DNA of 64,000 nucleotides, taken from Mycobacterium triplex (lineage in GTDB: Bacteria; Actinomycetota; Actinomycetes; Mycobacteriales; Mycobacteriaceae). Below, in pieces: positions 49,397 to 62,213 of the stretch (position 1 is the stretch's first letter; each line of letters opens with the position of its first letter). Under the pieces are notes generated by a model. That model did not search any database, had not been told where the DNA came from, and worked only from the letters and a program-made list of their open reading frames with translations. Location: NCBI RefSeq assembly GCF_000689255.1, contig NZ_HG964446.1:2698854-2762853 (forward strand), read 5' to 3'. The position numbers were made by a program, and so were the translations under genes.

Positions 49397-50418
49397 GTGT
49401 CGCAGCTGTCGAGAACCTCGACGCCGCAATGCGTTTGGCTATCGAACAGTCGAATCTGGTCAAGGGCAGCACCTACCCGAATCCACCGGTCGGGGCGGTG
49501 ATCCTGGATCCGGACGGCCGGGTCGTCGGCGTCGGGGGCACCGAGCCGGCCGGCGGCGACCACGCCGAGGTGCTGGCGCTGCGCCGGGCCGGCGCCCTGG
49601 CGGCCGGGGGAACCGCGGTGGTCACGCTGGAGCCGTGCAATCACTACGGCAAGACGCCGCCGTGCGTGAACGCGCTGATCGACGCCGGCGTGCGGACGGT
49701 CGTTTACGCCGTGACCGATCCGAACGAGGTCGCGGCGGGCGGCGCGGCCCGGCTCTCGGAAGCGGGCGTGCAGGTGACGGCCGGCGTGCTGGCCGAGGAG
49801 GTCACCGGCGGACCGCTGCGCGAGTGGCTGCACAAGCAGCGGACCGGATTGCCCCATGTGACATGGAAATACGCCAGCAGCCTCGACGGCCGCAGCGCCG
49901 CCGCCGACGGCACCAGCCGGTGGATCTCCAGCGAGGCCGCGCGTTTGGACTTACACCGCCGCCGCGCCGCCGCCGACGCGATCGTCGTTGGGACCGGCAC
50001 CGTGCTGGCCGACGATCCGGCGCTGACCGCCCGGCTGCCCGACGGCTCGCTGGCGGAGAAGCAACCGCTGCGCGTTGTGGTCGGGATGCGCGAAATTCAT
50101 TCCGAGGCAAAGGTTCTCAACGACGATTCGCGCACCATGGTGATTCGCACCCGCGACCCACTGGAGGTACTCAAGGCGCTCTCGGACCGCACCGACGTGC
50201 TGCTGGAGGGCGGTCCCACCCTGGCGAGTGCGTTCCTGCGGGAAGAGGCGATCGACCGGATCCTGACCTACGTCGCGCCGATCCTGCTGGGTGGACCCAT
50301 CACCGCGGTCGGCGACGTCGGCGTGTCGACGATCACCCGGGCGTTGCGGTGGCGCTTCGACGGCGCCGATCGAGTCGGGCCGGATCTGCTGCTCAGCCTG
50401 GTGCCGCAGCGCAGCTAG
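49393..50418 (+). CDS. ribD: Riboflavin biosynthesis deaminase/reductase RibD
   Basis: Bifunctional enzyme of 341 aa. The N-terminal deaminase domain has the zinc-site motifs [10 protein letters not shown] and [13 protein letters not shown]; the C-terminal reductase domain has [20 protein letters not shown] and [13 protein letters not shown]. It performs the second and third steps from GTP to riboflavin. GTG 49393 overlaps the rpe stop by 4 bases. The 3' end overlaps the convergent efflux gene by 4 bases. Confidence 0.94.
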   Translation: MSVAAVENLDAAMRLAIEQSNLVKGSTYPNPPVGAVILDPDGRVVGVGGTEPAGGDHAEVLALRRAGALAAGGTAVVTLEPCNHYGKTPPCVNALIDAGVRTVVYAVTDPNEVAAGGAARLSEAGVQVTAGVLAEEVTGGPLREWLHKQRTGLPHVTWKYASSLDGRSAAADGTSRWISSEAARLDLHRRRAAADAIVVGTGTVLADDPALTARLPDGSLAEKQPLRVVVGMREIHSEAKVLNDDSRTMVIRTRDPLEVLKALSDRTDVLLEGGPTLASAFLREEAIDRILTYVAPILLGGPITAVGDVGVSTITRALRWRFDGADRVGPDLLLSLVPQRS

Positions 50419-51968
50419 CGCTCCCCGAGTGACACCGTCTCCTGCTCGGCGATTTCCGGCTCCTCGGCGTGTTCCTTGCGGCTGCCGAGCAGCAGACCCA
50501 GCAGTGCGCCCACCACACAGATGACGACGGTGGCCGCGAAGATGTCGCCGTACATCAGGGCGAACGCCTTCAGGTACAGGGTGGCCTGGGCCGCGATGCG
50601 TTCCAGCAGCGTCGCGTCGGGCGGGATCTGCGCCGACAGCCCCGCGATGATCTGGTTGAACCGGTACAGCCCCCAGGCGCTCAGCGCCGCGACGCCGATC
50701 AGCATGCCCGTCATCCGGGCCACCACGACCGCCGCGGACGCGATGCCGTGCTGGGCCGACGGCACCACCCGCAGCGCGGCCGAAGTCAGCGGGCCGATCA
50801 CCAGCCCGAGGCCCAGGCCGGCCACCAGCAGGTCGGTGTGGACCAGCGGCAGGCTGACGCCGAACAGGTCGTGATGCTGGGTCATCACGTCCATCCGCCA
50901 GTAGTGAATCAGCCAGTACCCGTAGGCCGCGATCAGCAGCCCGATGAACGTCATCGCGCGGTCGCCGATCCGGGTCGCGATGAATCCGCCCACCACCGCC
51001 CCGATCGGCAGCGCGATCAAAAACCACAGCAGCAGACCGGCGGCCTGCGTCTGGGACATTTGCAGCACGCCCTGGCCGAACAGCTCGACGTTGACCAGGG
51101 TCACCATCAGCGCGGCACCGGCGGCCACGGATGCGCCCAGCGCGGCCAAAAACGGCCGGAAGTGCACCCCGGTGGGTTCGATGAGCCGGGTGCGGGAGAA
51201 ACGTTCCCAGAGGATGAACACCACCCCGACCACCACGGCGCCGATCACCAGCGGCAACCCGTAGCTGGGCAGGATCGTCTTGCCGTCGGGCGCCGGGTTG
51301 TACAGGCCGATGACCGCCAGGCCCAGCGCGACGGCCAGCAGCACGCCGCCGACCACGTCGACCCTTTCCGGCTCCTCGGCGCGCTGGTGCGCCGGCAGGC
51401 TGAACTGGATCATCACCATCGCGATCAGGGTCAGCGGCACGTTGATCCAGAACACGTAGCGCCAGTCGTGGAACAACCAGACGATGAAGATCCCGTAGAG
51501 CGGACCGAGCACGCTGCCGAGCTCCTGCGCGGCACCGATGCCGCCCAGCACGCTGGCGCGGTTGCGCTGCGCCCACAAATCGGCGCCCAGGGCCAGCGTG
51601 ACCGGCAACAGCGCGCCGCTGGCGATGCCCTGGACGGTACGGCCGGCGACCAGCAGGTGGAAGTCGCCCCAATGGCCGGCCAGCGCGGTGATGACCGAGC
51701 CGACGATGAACAGCGCCAGGCTGATCTGCAGCACCAGCTTGCGGCCGAAGCGATCGGACGCCCGACCCAGCAGCGGCATCGCGGCGATGTAGCCCAGCAG
51801 GTACAGCGTGATGATCCAGGTGATGCGCTGCAGCTGGTTGATCGGGATGTGAACGTCGCTCATGATGTCGCGCATGATCGTCACGACGACATAGGCGTCC
51901 AACGCGCCCAGCAGTACGGCGAGGCTGCCCGCGCCGATCGCGATTCCGCGTCCTGCTCGCATGCTCAT
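50415..51968 (-). CDS. MFS efflux/triacylglyceride exporter P55
   Basis: Major facilitator with 14 predicted helices, 517 aa. MFS motif A is [14 protein letters not shown] after helix 2, and the [13 protein letters not shown] motif of DHA2 drug exporters lies in helix 1. In mycobacteria P55 (Rv1410c) works with the lipoprotein LprG to move triacylglycerides and lipoglycans to the outer envelope and affects drug tolerance. Its ATG overlaps the lprG stop by 4 bases. No signal beyond the helices is seen. Confidence 0.94.
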   Translation of the reverse strand: MSMRAGRGIAIGAGSLAVLLGALDAYVVVTIMRDIMSDVHIPINQLQRITWIITLYLLGYIAAMPLLGRASDRFGRKLVLQISLALFIVGSVITALAGHWGDFHLLVAGRTVQGIASGALLPVTLALGADLWAQRNRASVLGGIGAAQELGSVLGPLYGIFIVWLFHDWRYVFWINVPLTLIAMVMIQFSLPAHQRAEEPERVDVVGGVLLAVALGLAVIGLYNPAPDGKTILPSYGLPLVIGAVVVGVVFILWERFSRTRLIEPTGVHFRPFLAALGASVAAGAALMVTLVNVELFGQGVLQMSQTQAAGLLLWFLIALPIGAVVGGFIATRIGDRAMTFIGLLIAAYGYWLIHYWRMDVMTQHHDLFGVSLPLVHTDLLVAGLGLGLVIGPLTSAALRVVPSAQHGIASAAVVVARMTGMLIGVAALSAWGLYRFNQIIAGLSAQIPPDATLLERIAAQATLYLKAFALMYGDIFAATVVICVVGALLGLLLGSRKEHAEEPEIAEQETVSLGER

Positions 51969-52672
51969 CAGCTCACCGGGGGCTTGGTGACCGTGACCGG
52001 CTTACCCCAGTCCGACAGCGTCACCTCGACGGAGTTGCCCTGGCTCTTCTCCAGGTTGGCCTGCACCAGCTGGTGGTCGCCGCTCTCCTGAATCCACACG
52101 GTGGCCGGCACGGGCTGCGAGGCGGCCAGGCTCGGGATGATCTTGTTCACCGCGTCCGGGGCGACTTTCCCGCTGATCTTGATGGTGCTCTGGCCGTTGA
52201 TCGTTTCGCGGCTCTCGGCCTTGGCGTCGGTGAAGTTCGCCAGCATGTTGCCCAGGCCGGCGTCCGGGCTCAGCAGCACCGAGACGTCGTAGACGTCGGA
52301 GGCCTTACCGAAGTCGCTCCACTTGTTCGGGGTCAGCGTGGCGTAGAGCACCGAGTCGTAGACCACGAAGTTCGCGTCGATGTCCGAGCCCGCCATCGAC
52401 AGCTGCGCGTTGCCCGACGCGGCGGTGCTGGGGACGGTGGTCAGGTCGCCGGTCAGCTTCTTGATCGGCAGTCCGGGAATCTTGCCCTGCGTCGACAGCA
52501 CCAGGTGCACGCTCTTGACGGTCTTGGTGACGTCGGCGGACTGCTTGACCAGCGTGGTGGCGTCGGGCAACGGGCCGCCGCTGTTCTTCGAACCCGACGA
52601 GCAGCCCGCGATCAGGGCGGTGGCGAGGGTCAGGGAAGCGAGGACGGCCGTGAGTCGGCGGCGTGTCTGCAT
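51968..52672 (-). CDS. lprG: Lipoarabinomannan/triacylglyceride carrier lipoprotein LprG
   Basis: Exported lipoprotein of 234 aa. Signal peptide [14 protein letters not shown] with lipobox LIAGC (C24); the mature part is the LppX/LprAFG half-barrel fold ([39 protein letters not shown]). It binds acylated glycolipids in the periplasm and partners P55. ATG 52672 was chosen as the signal peptide start; the frame is open to 52771 but without features. First gene of the lprG-p55 operon, divergent from ribE. Confidence 0.95.
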   Translation of the reverse strand: MQTRRRLTAVLASLTLATALIAGCSSGSKNSGGPLPDATTLVKQSADVTKTVKSVHLVLSTQGKIPGLPIKKLTGDLTTVPSTAASGNAQLSMAGSDIDANFVVYDSVLYATLTPNKWSDFGKASDVYDVSVLLSPDAGLGNMLANFTDAKAESRETINGQSTIKISGKVAPDAVNKIIPSLAASQPVPATVWIQESGDHQLVQANLEKSQGNSVEVTLSDWGKPVTVTKPPVS

Positions 52673-52803
52673 ACCGTGCATCGTAGAGGAGCGGGATGAG
52701 CGGACTCCGGAACGCGGGGTCTGTCCGGCCCCGCGACGAGGGCGTTTCGCGCGTCGGTCGTGGCCGCCCACCAGGCAAAGCGCCGGCGAATTAGCCTGAT
52801 GGA

Positions 52804-53412
52804 ATGTTCACCGGAATAGTCGAGGAACTCGGCGAGGTCACCGGCCGCGACATGCTCGCCGACGCCGCCCGCCTGACCATCCGCGGCCCCGTCGTCACCG
52901 CCGACGCCGGCCACGGGGATTCGATCGCCGTCAACGGCGTGTGCTTGACGGTCGTCGAGCTGCTCGCCGACGGTCAATTCACCGCCGACGTGATGGCCGA
53001 GACCCTGGACCGGTCCAACCTGGGCGGGTTGCAGGTCGGCAAGCGGGTCAACCTGGAGCGCGCCGCCGCGGTCAACAGCCGGCTCGGCGGGCACATCGTG
53101 CAGGGGCACGTCGACGGCACCGGCCAGGTGGTGGCCCGCACTCCGTCGGAGCACTGGGAAGTGGTGCGCATCGAGATTCCCGCCGCCGTCGCCCGCTATG
53201 TCGTCGAGAAGGGGTCGATCACCGTCGACGGGATTTCGTTGACGGTCTCCGGCCTCGGCGCGCAGCCGCGGGACTGGTTCGAGGTCTCGCTGATCCCGAC
53301 CACCCGGGAGCTGACCACCCTGGGTGCCGCCCCGGTCGGCACCCAGGTGAACCTCGAAGTCGACGTGATCGCCAAATACGTCGAGCGACTGATGACCGCA
53401 AGAAACCAATGA
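52804..53412 (+). CDS. ribE: Riboflavin synthase alpha subunit
   Basis: Riboflavin synthase of 202 aa that dismutates two lumazines. Two repeated lumazine-binding domains start with [12 protein letters not shown] and [21 protein letters not shown] and VDGISLTV are matching motifs in each half. It is called ribC in M. tuberculosis annotations (Rv1412). Divergent from lprG with 131 bases between. It overlaps the small secreted protein gene by 4 bases. Confidence 0.95.
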   Translation: MFTGIVEELGEVTGRDMLADAARLTIRGPVVTADAGHGDSIAVNGVCLTVVELLADGQFTADVMAETLDRSNLGGLQVGKRVNLERAAAVNSRLGGHIVQGHVDGTGQVVARTPSEHWEVVRIEIPAAVARYVVEKGSITVDGISLTVSGLGAQPRDWFEVSLIPTTRELTTLGAAPVGTQVNLEVDVIAKYVERLMTARNQ

Positions 53413-53678
53413 GGGCCATAGCCGCGGTCGCCACCTTGGTCTGCGCGGCGTCGCTATGTGGCGCCGGTGCCGCTCATGCCGACGCGAACCAGGAACAAGA
53501 GGCGTGTCAGCTGATGGATGATCCCGCCGGCCACGATTTGGGCTATCAGCCCGCCGAATACGCCTTCATGGTGTTGCGCGCCAAGATGACGGCCGGCGAG
53601 GCCCGAAACGTGATCTCGCTGGCGACCCAGGATTTCTGCCCTAATCACGTCATCGACCTGCCCGCCGGCTGGCGATAA
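53409..53678 (+). CDS. Small secreted DUF732 protein
   Basis: Exported protein of 89 aa. Signal peptide [20 protein letters not shown] cleaved after AAHA. The mature roughly 64 residues with two Cys (EACQLMDD, DFCPNHV) and LGYQPAEYAFMVLRAKM match the DUF732 family common in mycobacteria. Its ATG overlaps the ribE stop, so it is translated with riboflavin genes although no link to flavin metabolism is known. Confidence 0.82.
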   Translation: MRAIAAVATLVCAASLCGAGAAHADANQEQEACQLMDDPAGHDLGYQPAEYAFMVLRAKMTAGEARNVISLATQDFCPNHVIDLPAGWR

Positions 53679-53961
53679 GAAGCGAAACCCGCTCTACCGC
53701 AAGCGAATCCAGAGCTTCGGTGGGGGTGTGGGTGGTTGCCGAAGAGCAGGCGCGGGTGCGGTGATCCGTTGGCCTCATGCCCTTTTCGGGCGATCCCCGG
53801 TCGCAATATTGCCCCGGGCGAAAGATTTCATTTTGGTAACAATAGTCACGATCCCACTACACCATGGCGACACGCCTGTTCTAAATCCCCGCGCAGCCGT
53901 TTGCAGGTCCATACTCAATCGCATAGGCCGGCCGCCTGTACTACGCGAAGGAGCTGCAGAA

Positions 53962-54324
53962 ATGTCCGTCGAGAGGTTGGCCGAGGCCGTCTACGAAGAC
54001 CTCGCATTTGAAGCGGTGGCGACGCTTGCCGGCCGCAAGGCCGAGGCGCAATCGCGAGCGGTGTGGAGCCGGGAAGTCAACGACACCATGCTGACGATCG
54101 TCGAGCACCGGGTGCGCGACTACACCAGTTACGAGTTGGTCGGCGACGACGGGCGCGACGTGTCGCTCGGGCGGTTTTCCAGCTACCCCGCGGCCACCGC
54201 CGCGGTCAGCAAGTGGACGCACTTCATCGAGGCCGGTGGTTCGGTCGGCCGGTGGCTGGCCCACTACGCGGTCGATTGCGGCGGCGGTGTGGTGATCCAG
54301 ATGCCGATGCGGCGCGGCGTGTAG
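53962..54324 (+). CDS. Conserved hypothetical protein
   Basis: Protein of 120 aa, no recognised family. ATG 53962 follows GAAGGAG by a suitable distance; upstream open frame to 53728 contains no coding-like signal. The protein is soluble with no signal peptide; alternating strands such as MLTIVEHRVRDYTSYELVGDDGRDVSLG suggest a small alpha/beta fold. It lies between ribE and ribBA, where M. tuberculosis also has small hypothetical genes. The preceding 283 bases are non-coding with a few AT-rich patches. Confidence 0.65.
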   Translation: MSVERLAEAVYEDLAFEAVATLAGRKAEAQSRAVWSREVNDTMLTIVEHRVRDYTSYELVGDDGRDVSLGRFSSYPAATAAVSKWTHFIEAGGSVGRWLAHYAVDCGGGVVIQMPMRRGV

Positions 54325-54761
54325 CAGTTCCGGCACCGGCCTCAGTCCGGCCGCGTGTGCAGTGACGGCGTCGCGTGTGCACTCAGGGTGGCAACACGCC
54401 GAGACATCCCGCCGCCGGGGCACACCGAACGCCGTGAATGCACACGCGTTGCCGCTTCCAGGCCTGCCGACGATATCGATCGTCATGCGCCGAACAGATT
54501 CCCGTAAGAATCGTCACAACGCGCCTTGTCTTTCAGGCCGGCCGGCAGGCGGTCACCGCTGGTCAGTGCGGGTGCTGACGACGCGGAACCCCGCTGCACG
54601 CAGGCACGACGGCACCCGTTTCGCGCAGCCGGCAGCAACGTTGATGTCACTATCCAGGTGGTGCCCAAAGAACGGGCAACAACCCTGCGCCCGGCGTGGT
54701 TCATACTTGAAGCAATGCGCGGGCTTCGCGTGTTGCTCGGCACGACAGCAAGGCAGCACAG
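54325..54761. other. Intergenic region upstream of ribBA
   Basis: The left part holds a dispersed repeat (54352-54449). The rest (54450-54761) contains short open frames without ribosome sites or family similarity. I looked for an FMN riboswitch, which would be expected before rib genes in many bacteria, and found none of its conserved elements. No clear promoter was identified. Confidence 0.5.
54352..54449. repeat. Dispersed intergenic repeat, copy 2
   Basis: GTGTGC, TCAGGGTGGCAACACGCCG, GCACACCGAA, CGCCGTGAA and GCACACGCG occur in the same order as in 14868-14940. By eye about three quarters of positions agree over some 70 bases. Confidence 0.55.
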
Positions 54762-57020
<2,259 letters not shown>

Positions 57021-57056
57021 ACAACGGGACCGACGACATTGTCGTAGGATCGCCCG

Positions 57057-57734
57057 ATGGCACGTCAATTGCCGGGGGCCGTCGCGTCGTTGCTGATCGC
57101 GTCGACGGTATGCGCGTGCACCACATCGGTCGGCGGCCGCGCGCTGCGGGCTCCCGAGCAGTCCGCCTCCGGCGCTCCGACGTCGGCGTCGCCCGGGCGG
57201 ATCCCGGCGCGCGACTTGCTGCTGCAGGACGGCGACACCACGCCGTTCGGTGCGGCCACGGCGGTGCCGGTGGGCACCACCTACTTCACCAGCGTGCAGC
57301 CGCCCGAATGCTCGGCGGCGCTGCTGTTCAAGGGTTCACCGCTGCCGCCGGCGCGCTCGTCGGACCATGCCGAATCCGGCTACACGTTCAGCGGCCCGGC
57401 GCTGTACGCGGAATCGGCCGATGTCTACGACAAGAAGCTGAACCCCCACGAGGTGGTGTCGAAGGGCTTTGGCTCCGTGTCGAAGTGCCACGGCGATGCC
57501 ATCGGCCATACGTCCCAAGGGGACTTTCGGCCGATGCGGCTCGGTTCCTTCGGCATACCGTCCACCGGTGTCCTGGTATGGACGATGACCCGACCGGATT
57601 GGACCTGCGACTACGGGCTGGTCGTGGTCCCGCGCATCGCGCTGATGCTCTCGGCCTGCGACGCCAAACCCGGATTCCCGATGGCCGACTGGGCGGCGAA
57701 ACGACGCGCGCAGTTGGACAGTCGGCCTACCTGA
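57057..57734 (+). CDS. lprH: Lipoprotein LprH-like
   Basis: Putative exported lipoprotein of 225 aa. A short signal sequence ends STVCAC with the acylation Cys at C21 (C19 is an alternative), followed by a Ser/Ala/Pro-rich linker and a soluble domain with two Cys pairs (QPPECSAALLF, VSKCHG, DWTCDYG, LSACDA). Position and length match Rv1418. Domain resembles the PknH sensor-like group found in several mycobacterial lipoproteins; this last point is tentative. Confidence 0.8.
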   Translation: MARQLPGAVASLLIASTVCACTTSVGGRALRAPEQSASGAPTSASPGRIPARDLLLQDGDTTPFGAATAVPVGTTYFTSVQPPECSAALLFKGSPLPPARSSDHAESGYTFSGPALYAESADVYDKKLNPHEVVSKGFGSVSKCHGDAIGHTSQGDFRPMRLGSFGIPSTGVLVWTMTRPDWTCDYGLVVVPRIALMLSACDAKPGFPMADWAAKRRAQLDSRPT

Positions 57735-57741
57735 GGTTTGC

Positions 57742-58080
57742 TCAGTAGTTCTTGCAGCTGATCATCATCTGCCGGAAGATCGGGAACGCCTGGTCGGCTC
57801 CCGGGTTGTTCTGAATCGCCTTGAGCAGGTTCACCCGCTGGTCCGGCGTCGAAGCCATGAACTGCTGCAGGAATTGCTGGTTCGGCGGCGACTGATCGAG
57901 GTACTGCGCGGCCATCGGGTTTTCCGCGTGCACCGCCCGCATCGCTTGGTCATACGTGCAGGTCGTGTTCACCATCGGACCGATATCGGGTGTAGCTGAT
58001 GCAATCCCCGCCCCGGCGCTCACCGACAATGCCAGACAGCCAACCCCCACGGCCAGTCCGGCCAACGGTCGTCTGCTCAT
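57742..58080 (-). CDS. Haemophore-related secreted protein (Rv0203-like fold)
   Basis: Secreted protein of 112 aa. Signal peptide with cleavage after GIASA. The mature part has Cys41 and Cys109 near its ends and TCTYDQAMRAVHAENP, FLQQFMASTPDQR, the pattern of the mycobacterial haem-binding domain family. It may bind haem or a hydrophobic ligand outside the cytoplasm; Rv0203 carries haem to MmpL3 and MmpL11. Convergent with lprH, 7 bases apart. The Rv1419 lectin gene of M. tuberculosis is not present here. Confidence 0.8.
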   Translation of the reverse strand: MSRRPLAGLAVGVGCLALSVSAGAGIASATPDIGPMVNTTCTYDQAMRAVHAENPMAAQYLDQSPPNQQFLQQFMASTPDQRVNLLKAIQNNPGADQAFPIFRQMMISCKNY

Positions 58081-58258
58081 TTTGTAAGCTCCCTTCAGCT
58101 GTTGCCACCCACTGTAGCGTCACAGCTAACCGGGTGCTTAGCCCGAACGAGCGCCCGCCAAACCGTCCACCGTGTTTGCGCCGGGCGAAAAGCGGTCGAT
58201 TTCGCACCACGCGATCCCGATCGGCGTCGACGTCTTTGGCGGCTACTAGCCTGGATAC

Positions 58259-60223
58259 GTGCCAGATCCCGCCACGTATCGTCCGGCTCCCGGATCCATT
58301 CCGGTCGAGCCGGGCGTGTACCGATTCCGGGACACGCACGGGCGGGTGATCTACGTCGGCAAGGCCAAGAGCCTGCGCAGCCGGCTGACGTCATACTTCG
58401 CCGACGTCGCGAATCTGCACCCGCGCACCCGGCAGATGGTGACCACCGCGGCCAAGGTCGAGTGGACGGTGGTCAACACCGAAGTCGAGGCGCTGCAGCT
58501 GGAATACAACTGGATCAAGGAATTCGATCCACGTTTCAACGTTCGTTACCGCGACGACAAGTCCTACCCGGTGCTGGCCGTGACCCTCAACGAGGAGTTT
58601 CCCCGGCTGATGGTCTATCGCGGCCCGCGGCGCAAGGGGGTGCGCTATTTCGGCCCGTACTCACACGCGTGGGCAATCCGCGAGACGCTGGATCTGCTCA
58701 CCCGGGTGTTTCCTGCGCGCACCTGCTCGGGCGGAGTGTTCAAGCGGCACAAGCAGATCGATCGTCCGTGCCTGCTCGGCTACATCGACAAATGCTCGGC
58801 CCCGTGCATCGGCCGGGTCAGTGCCGACCAACATCGCCAAATCGTCACCGACTTCTGCGACTTCCTGTCCGGCAAGACCGACCGGTTTGCCCGCGAGCTG
58901 GAACAGCAGATGCACGCCGCGTCCGATCAACTCGATTTCGAGCGGGCAGCCCGGCTACGCGACGACCTCGGTGCGCTCAAGCGGGCGATGGAGAAGCAGG
59001 CCGTGGTGCTCGGCGACGGCACCGACGCCGACGTGGTGGCGTTCGCCGACGACGAGCTCGAGGCCGCCGTGCAGGTGTTTCACGTCCGCGGCGGCAGGGT
59101 CCGCGGCCAGCGCGGGTGGATCGTCGAAAAGTCTGCCGACCCAGGCGATTCCGGCGAAGAGCAGTTGGTCGAGCAGTTCCTGACGCAGTTCTACGGCGAT
59201 CAGGCGGCGCTGGGTGGCGCCTTGAAAGAGGTCACAGACGAAGCCGCCAATCCGGTTCCGCGCGAGGTGCTGGTGCCGTGCCTGCCGTCCAACGCCGACG
59301 AGTTGGCCAACTGGCTGACCGGGCTGCGTGGATCCCGGGTCGCGCTGCGGGTGCCGCGCCGCGGCGACAAGCGGGCGCTGGCCGAGACCGTAGCGCGCAA
59401 CGCCAAAGAAGCGCTGCAGCAACACAAGCTGAAGCGAGCCGGCGACTTCAACGCCAGATCCGCGGCGCTGCAGAACATTCAGGACGCGCTGGGTCTGGCG
59501 GATGCGCCGCTGCGCATCGAGTGCGTCGACGTCAGCCACGTGCAGGGCACCGACGTGGTGGGTTCGCTGGTGGTATTCGAGGACGGCTTGCCCCGCAAGT
59601 CGGACTACCGGCACTTCGGAATCCGGGAAGCCGCCGGGCAGGGCCGCTCCGACGACGTCGCGTCCATCGCCGAGGTGACCCGGCGCCGCTTCCTGCGCCA
59701 TCTGTCCGACCAAAGCGACCCGAATATGCTTTCCCCGGAAGGCAAATCACGCCGGTTCGCGTATCCGCCCAATCTGTTCGTCGTCGACGGCGGCGCGCCG
59801 CAAGTCAATGCGGCCAGTGCCGTCCTCGAGGAGCTCGGCATCACCGATGTCGCGGTGATCGGGCTGGCCAAGCGGCTCGAAGAGGTGTGGGTGCCGTCGG
59901 AGCCGGATCCCATCATCATGCCGCGCAACAGCGAGGGACTTTATTTGCTGCAGCGGGTCCGTGACGAGGCGCACCGGTTCGCGATCACTTACCATCGCAG
60001 CAAGCGATCCAAGCGAATGACCGCCTCAGCGCTGGATTCGGTGCCAGGATTGGGAGAACATCGCCGCAAGGCGCTGGTCACTCACTTCGGATCGATAGCC
60101 CGCCTCAAGGAGGCCACCGTCGACCAGATCACCGCCGTGCCGGGCATCGGCGTGGCGACGGCCACGGCCGTCCTCGAGGCGCTGCGACCCGAGCCGCCCG
60201 AACAACCCGGAGCCTCGGCATGA
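58259..60223 (+). CDS. uvrC: Excinuclease ABC subunit C
   Basis: Nucleotide excision repair endonuclease of 654 aa. GIY-YIG nuclease domain at the N-terminus ([21 protein letters not shown]), UVR helix pair near 205-240 ([15 protein letters not shown]), RNase H-like domain with [16 protein letters not shown] and [13 protein letters not shown], and two helix-hairpin-helix motifs at the end ([28 protein letters not shown]). GTG start. Overlaps rapZ by 4 bases and heads the uvrC-rapZ-yvcK-whiA operon. Confidence 0.96.
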   Translation: MPDPATYRPAPGSIPVEPGVYRFRDTHGRVIYVGKAKSLRSRLTSYFADVANLHPRTRQMVTTAAKVEWTVVNTEVEALQLEYNWIKEFDPRFNVRYRDDKSYPVLAVTLNEEFPRLMVYRGPRRKGVRYFGPYSHAWAIRETLDLLTRVFPARTCSGGVFKRHKQIDRPCLLGYIDKCSAPCIGRVSADQHRQIVTDFCDFLSGKTDRFARELEQQMHAASDQLDFERAARLRDDLGALKRAMEKQAVVLGDGTDADVVAFADDELEAAVQVFHVRGGRVRGQRGWIVEKSADPGDSGEEQLVEQFLTQFYGDQAALGGALKEVTDEAANPVPREVLVPCLPSNADELANWLTGLRGSRVALRVPRRGDKRALAETVARNAKEALQQHKLKRAGDFNARSAALQNIQDALGLADAPLRIECVDVSHVQGTDVVGSLVVFEDGLPRKSDYRHFGIREAAGQGRSDDVASIAEVTRRRFLRHLSDQSDPNMLSPEGKSRRFAYPPNLFVVDGGAPQVNAASAVLEELGITDVAVIGLAKRLEEVWVPSEPDPIIMPRNSEGLYLLQRVRDEAHRFAITYHRSKRSKRMTASALDSVPGLGEHRRKALVTHFGSIARLKEATVDQITAVPGIGVATATAVLEALRPEPPEQPGASA

Positions 60224-61140
60224 CCAGTCACGACAGCGAGCAGCGGTCCGCGCACGCGGGCGACGCCGCCGGGATCGACGTCGTTCTGGTCACCGGATTG
60301 TCGGGCGCCGGGCGGGGTACCGCCGCCAAGGTGCTCGAGGACCTCGGCTGGTACGTCGCCGACAACCTGCCACCCCAGCTGATCACCCGGATGGTGGATT
60401 TCGGGCTGGCGGCCGGCTCGCGGATCACCCAGCTCGCGGTCGTGATGGACGTGCGGTCGCGCGGCTTCACCGGCGACCTCGACGAGGTCCGCAGCGAACT
60501 GGCCACCCGCAACATCAACCCGCGCGTGGTGTTCATGGAAGCCTCCGACGACATGCTGGTGCGGCGCTACGAACAGAATCGCCGCAGTCACCCGCTGCAG
60601 GGCCAGCAGACGCTGGCCGAGGGCATCGCCGCCGAGCGCCGGATGCTGGCACCGGTGCGCGCGACGGCGGATCTGATCATCGACACCTCCACGCTGTCGG
60701 TGCGGGGTTTGCGGGAGAGCATCGAGCGTGCCTTCGGCGGCGACGCGAGCACCTCGACGAGCGTCACCGTCGAGTCGTTCGGCTTCAAGTACGGGCTGCC
60801 GATGGACGCCGACATGGTGATGGATGTGCGCTTTCTGCCGAATCCGCACTGGGTCGACGAACTGCGGCCGCACACCGGCCAGCACCCCGCCGTGCGGGAC
60901 TATGTGTTGGGACAACCGGGGGCGGGGGAGTTCCTCGACGCTTACCATCGACTGCTAACTCTGGTTGTCGACGGCTACCGCCGGGAGGGCAAGCGCTACA
61001 TGACGGTCGCGATCGGCTGCACCGGCGGCAAACACCGCAGCGTCGCGATCGCGGAGGCGTTGATGCGGTTGTTGCGGGCCTCGGAGACCGGAGCACAACT
61101 GTCGGTGCGGGTGCTGCACCGGGATCTGGGCCGCGAATGA
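60220..61140 (+). CDS. rapZ: RapZ/YvcJ family nucleotide-binding protein
   Basis: P-loop protein of 306 aa. The Walker A site reads GLSGAGRGT, with Arg in place of the usual Lys. The C-terminal domain has RFLPNPHW and [14 protein letters not shown], the conserved RNA- or metabolite-binding part. In E. coli RapZ controls glmS through small RNAs; in actinobacteria the role is open. It is placed with yvcK and whiA as in most Gram-positives. Both ends overlap neighbours by 4 bases. Confidence 0.93.
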   Translation: MTSHDSEQRSAHAGDAAGIDVVLVTGLSGAGRGTAAKVLEDLGWYVADNLPPQLITRMVDFGLAAGSRITQLAVVMDVRSRGFTGDLDEVRSELATRNINPRVVFMEASDDMLVRRYEQNRRSHPLQGQQTLAEGIAAERRMLAPVRATADLIIDTSTLSVRGLRESIERAFGGDASTSTSVTVESFGFKYGLPMDADMVMDVRFLPNPHWVDELRPHTGQHPAVRDYVLGQPGAGEFLDAYHRLLTLVVDGYRREGKRYMTVAIGCTGGKHRSVAIAEALMRLLRASETGAQLSVRVLHRDLGRE

Positions 61141-62213
61141 ATCCGCCACGGAGCGAGGGCATCGTCGCGCTGGGCGGTGGGCACGGCTTGTATGCGACGC
61201 TGTCCGCGGCGCGTCGGCTGACGCCCTACGTCACCGCCGTGGTGACCGTGGCCGACGACGGCGGCTCGTCGGGCCGGCTGCGCAGCGAATTGGACGTGGT
61301 GCCACCCGGTGATCTGCGAATGGCGTTGGCGGCGTTGGCATCTGACAGTCCATACGGGAGGCTGTGGGCGACCATCCTGCAGCATCGGTTCGGCGGCACC
61401 GGCGCCCTGGCCGGACACCCGATCGGCAACCTGCTGCTGGCCGGGCTGTCCGAGGTGCTGGCCGATCCGGTCGCCGCGCTCGACGAGTTGGGGCGCATCC
61501 TCGGCGTCAAGGGCCGGGTGCTGCCGATGTGCCCGATCGCGCTGCAGATCGAGGCCGATGTGTCCGGCCTGGAGGCCGACCCGCGGATGTTCCGGCTGAT
61601 TCGCGGTCAGGTCGCCATCGCGACCACACCGGGCAAGGTGCGCCGGGTGCGGCTGCTGCCCCCGGATCCGCCGGCGACCCGGCAGGCCGTCGACGCGATC
61701 ATGGCGGCCGACCTGGTGGTGCTGGGGCCCGGATCCTGGTTCACCAGCGTGATCCCGCACGTGCTGGTCCCGGAACTGGTCGCTGCCCTGCGCGCCACCT
61801 CGGCCCGCCGCGCCCTGGTGCTGAACCTGGTGGCCGAGCCGGGGGAGACCGCCGGGTTCTCGGTGGAGCGTCATCTGCACGTATTGGCCCAGCACGCGCC
61901 CGGATTCACCGTCAACGACATCATCATCGACGCGGATCGGGTGCCCAGCGAACGCGAACGCGAGCAACTGCGCCGCACCGCGACCCTGCTGAAGGCCGAG
62001 GTCCAGTTCGCTGACGTGTCCCGACCTGGTACACCTTTACATGATCCGGGCAAGCTTGCGGCGGCCCTGGACGGGGTCCGAACGGGCCGCACGGGTCCGG
62101 CAGCGCCTTCGGCCAAGGCCACCGCAGAGATTCGGGTCGACGGTGAAAGTTCAACGACGGGCGTGAACGGACCAGCTGGCAGCGGACCAAGGGGTGACGA
62201 CGCGTGGCGATGA
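61137..62213 (+). CDS. yvcK: YvcK/CuvA family gluconeogenesis and cell-shape factor
   Basis: Protein of 358 aa of the YvcK/CofD-like family. [20 protein letters not shown] at the N-terminus and [13 protein letters not shown] form the nucleotide/UDP-sugar site, and [17 protein letters not shown] is conserved. The mycobacterial homologue (CuvA) localises to growth sites and is needed for growth on some carbon sources; it is phosphorylated by Ser/Thr kinases. The C-terminal 50 residues are low-complexity. It overlaps whiA by 10 bases. Confidence 0.93.
   Translation: MNPPRSEGIVALGGGHGLYATLSAARRLTPYVTAVVTVADDGGSSGRLRSELDVVPPGDLRMALAALASDSPYGRLWATILQHRFGGTGALAGHPIGNLLLAGLSEVLADPVAALDELGRILGVKGRVLPMCPIALQIEADVSGLEADPRMFRLIRGQVAIATTPGKVRRVRLLPPDPPATRQAVDAIMAADLVVLGPGSWFTSVIPHVLVPELVAALRATSARRALVLNLVAEPGETAGFSVERHLHVLAQHAPGFTVNDIIIDADRVPSEREREQLRRTATLLKAEVQFADVSRPGTPLHDPGKLAAALDGVRTGRTGPAAPSAKATAEIRVDGESSTTGVNGPAGSGPRGDDAWR

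Noticed and set aside
54553..54759. 68-aa minus-strand frame before ribBA
   Set aside because: No start context or homology pattern; could be a decayed gene remnant, but the sequence does not show it.
54450..54761. FMN riboswitch before ribBA
   Set aside because: None of the conserved FMN-aptamer elements could be found on the plus strand.
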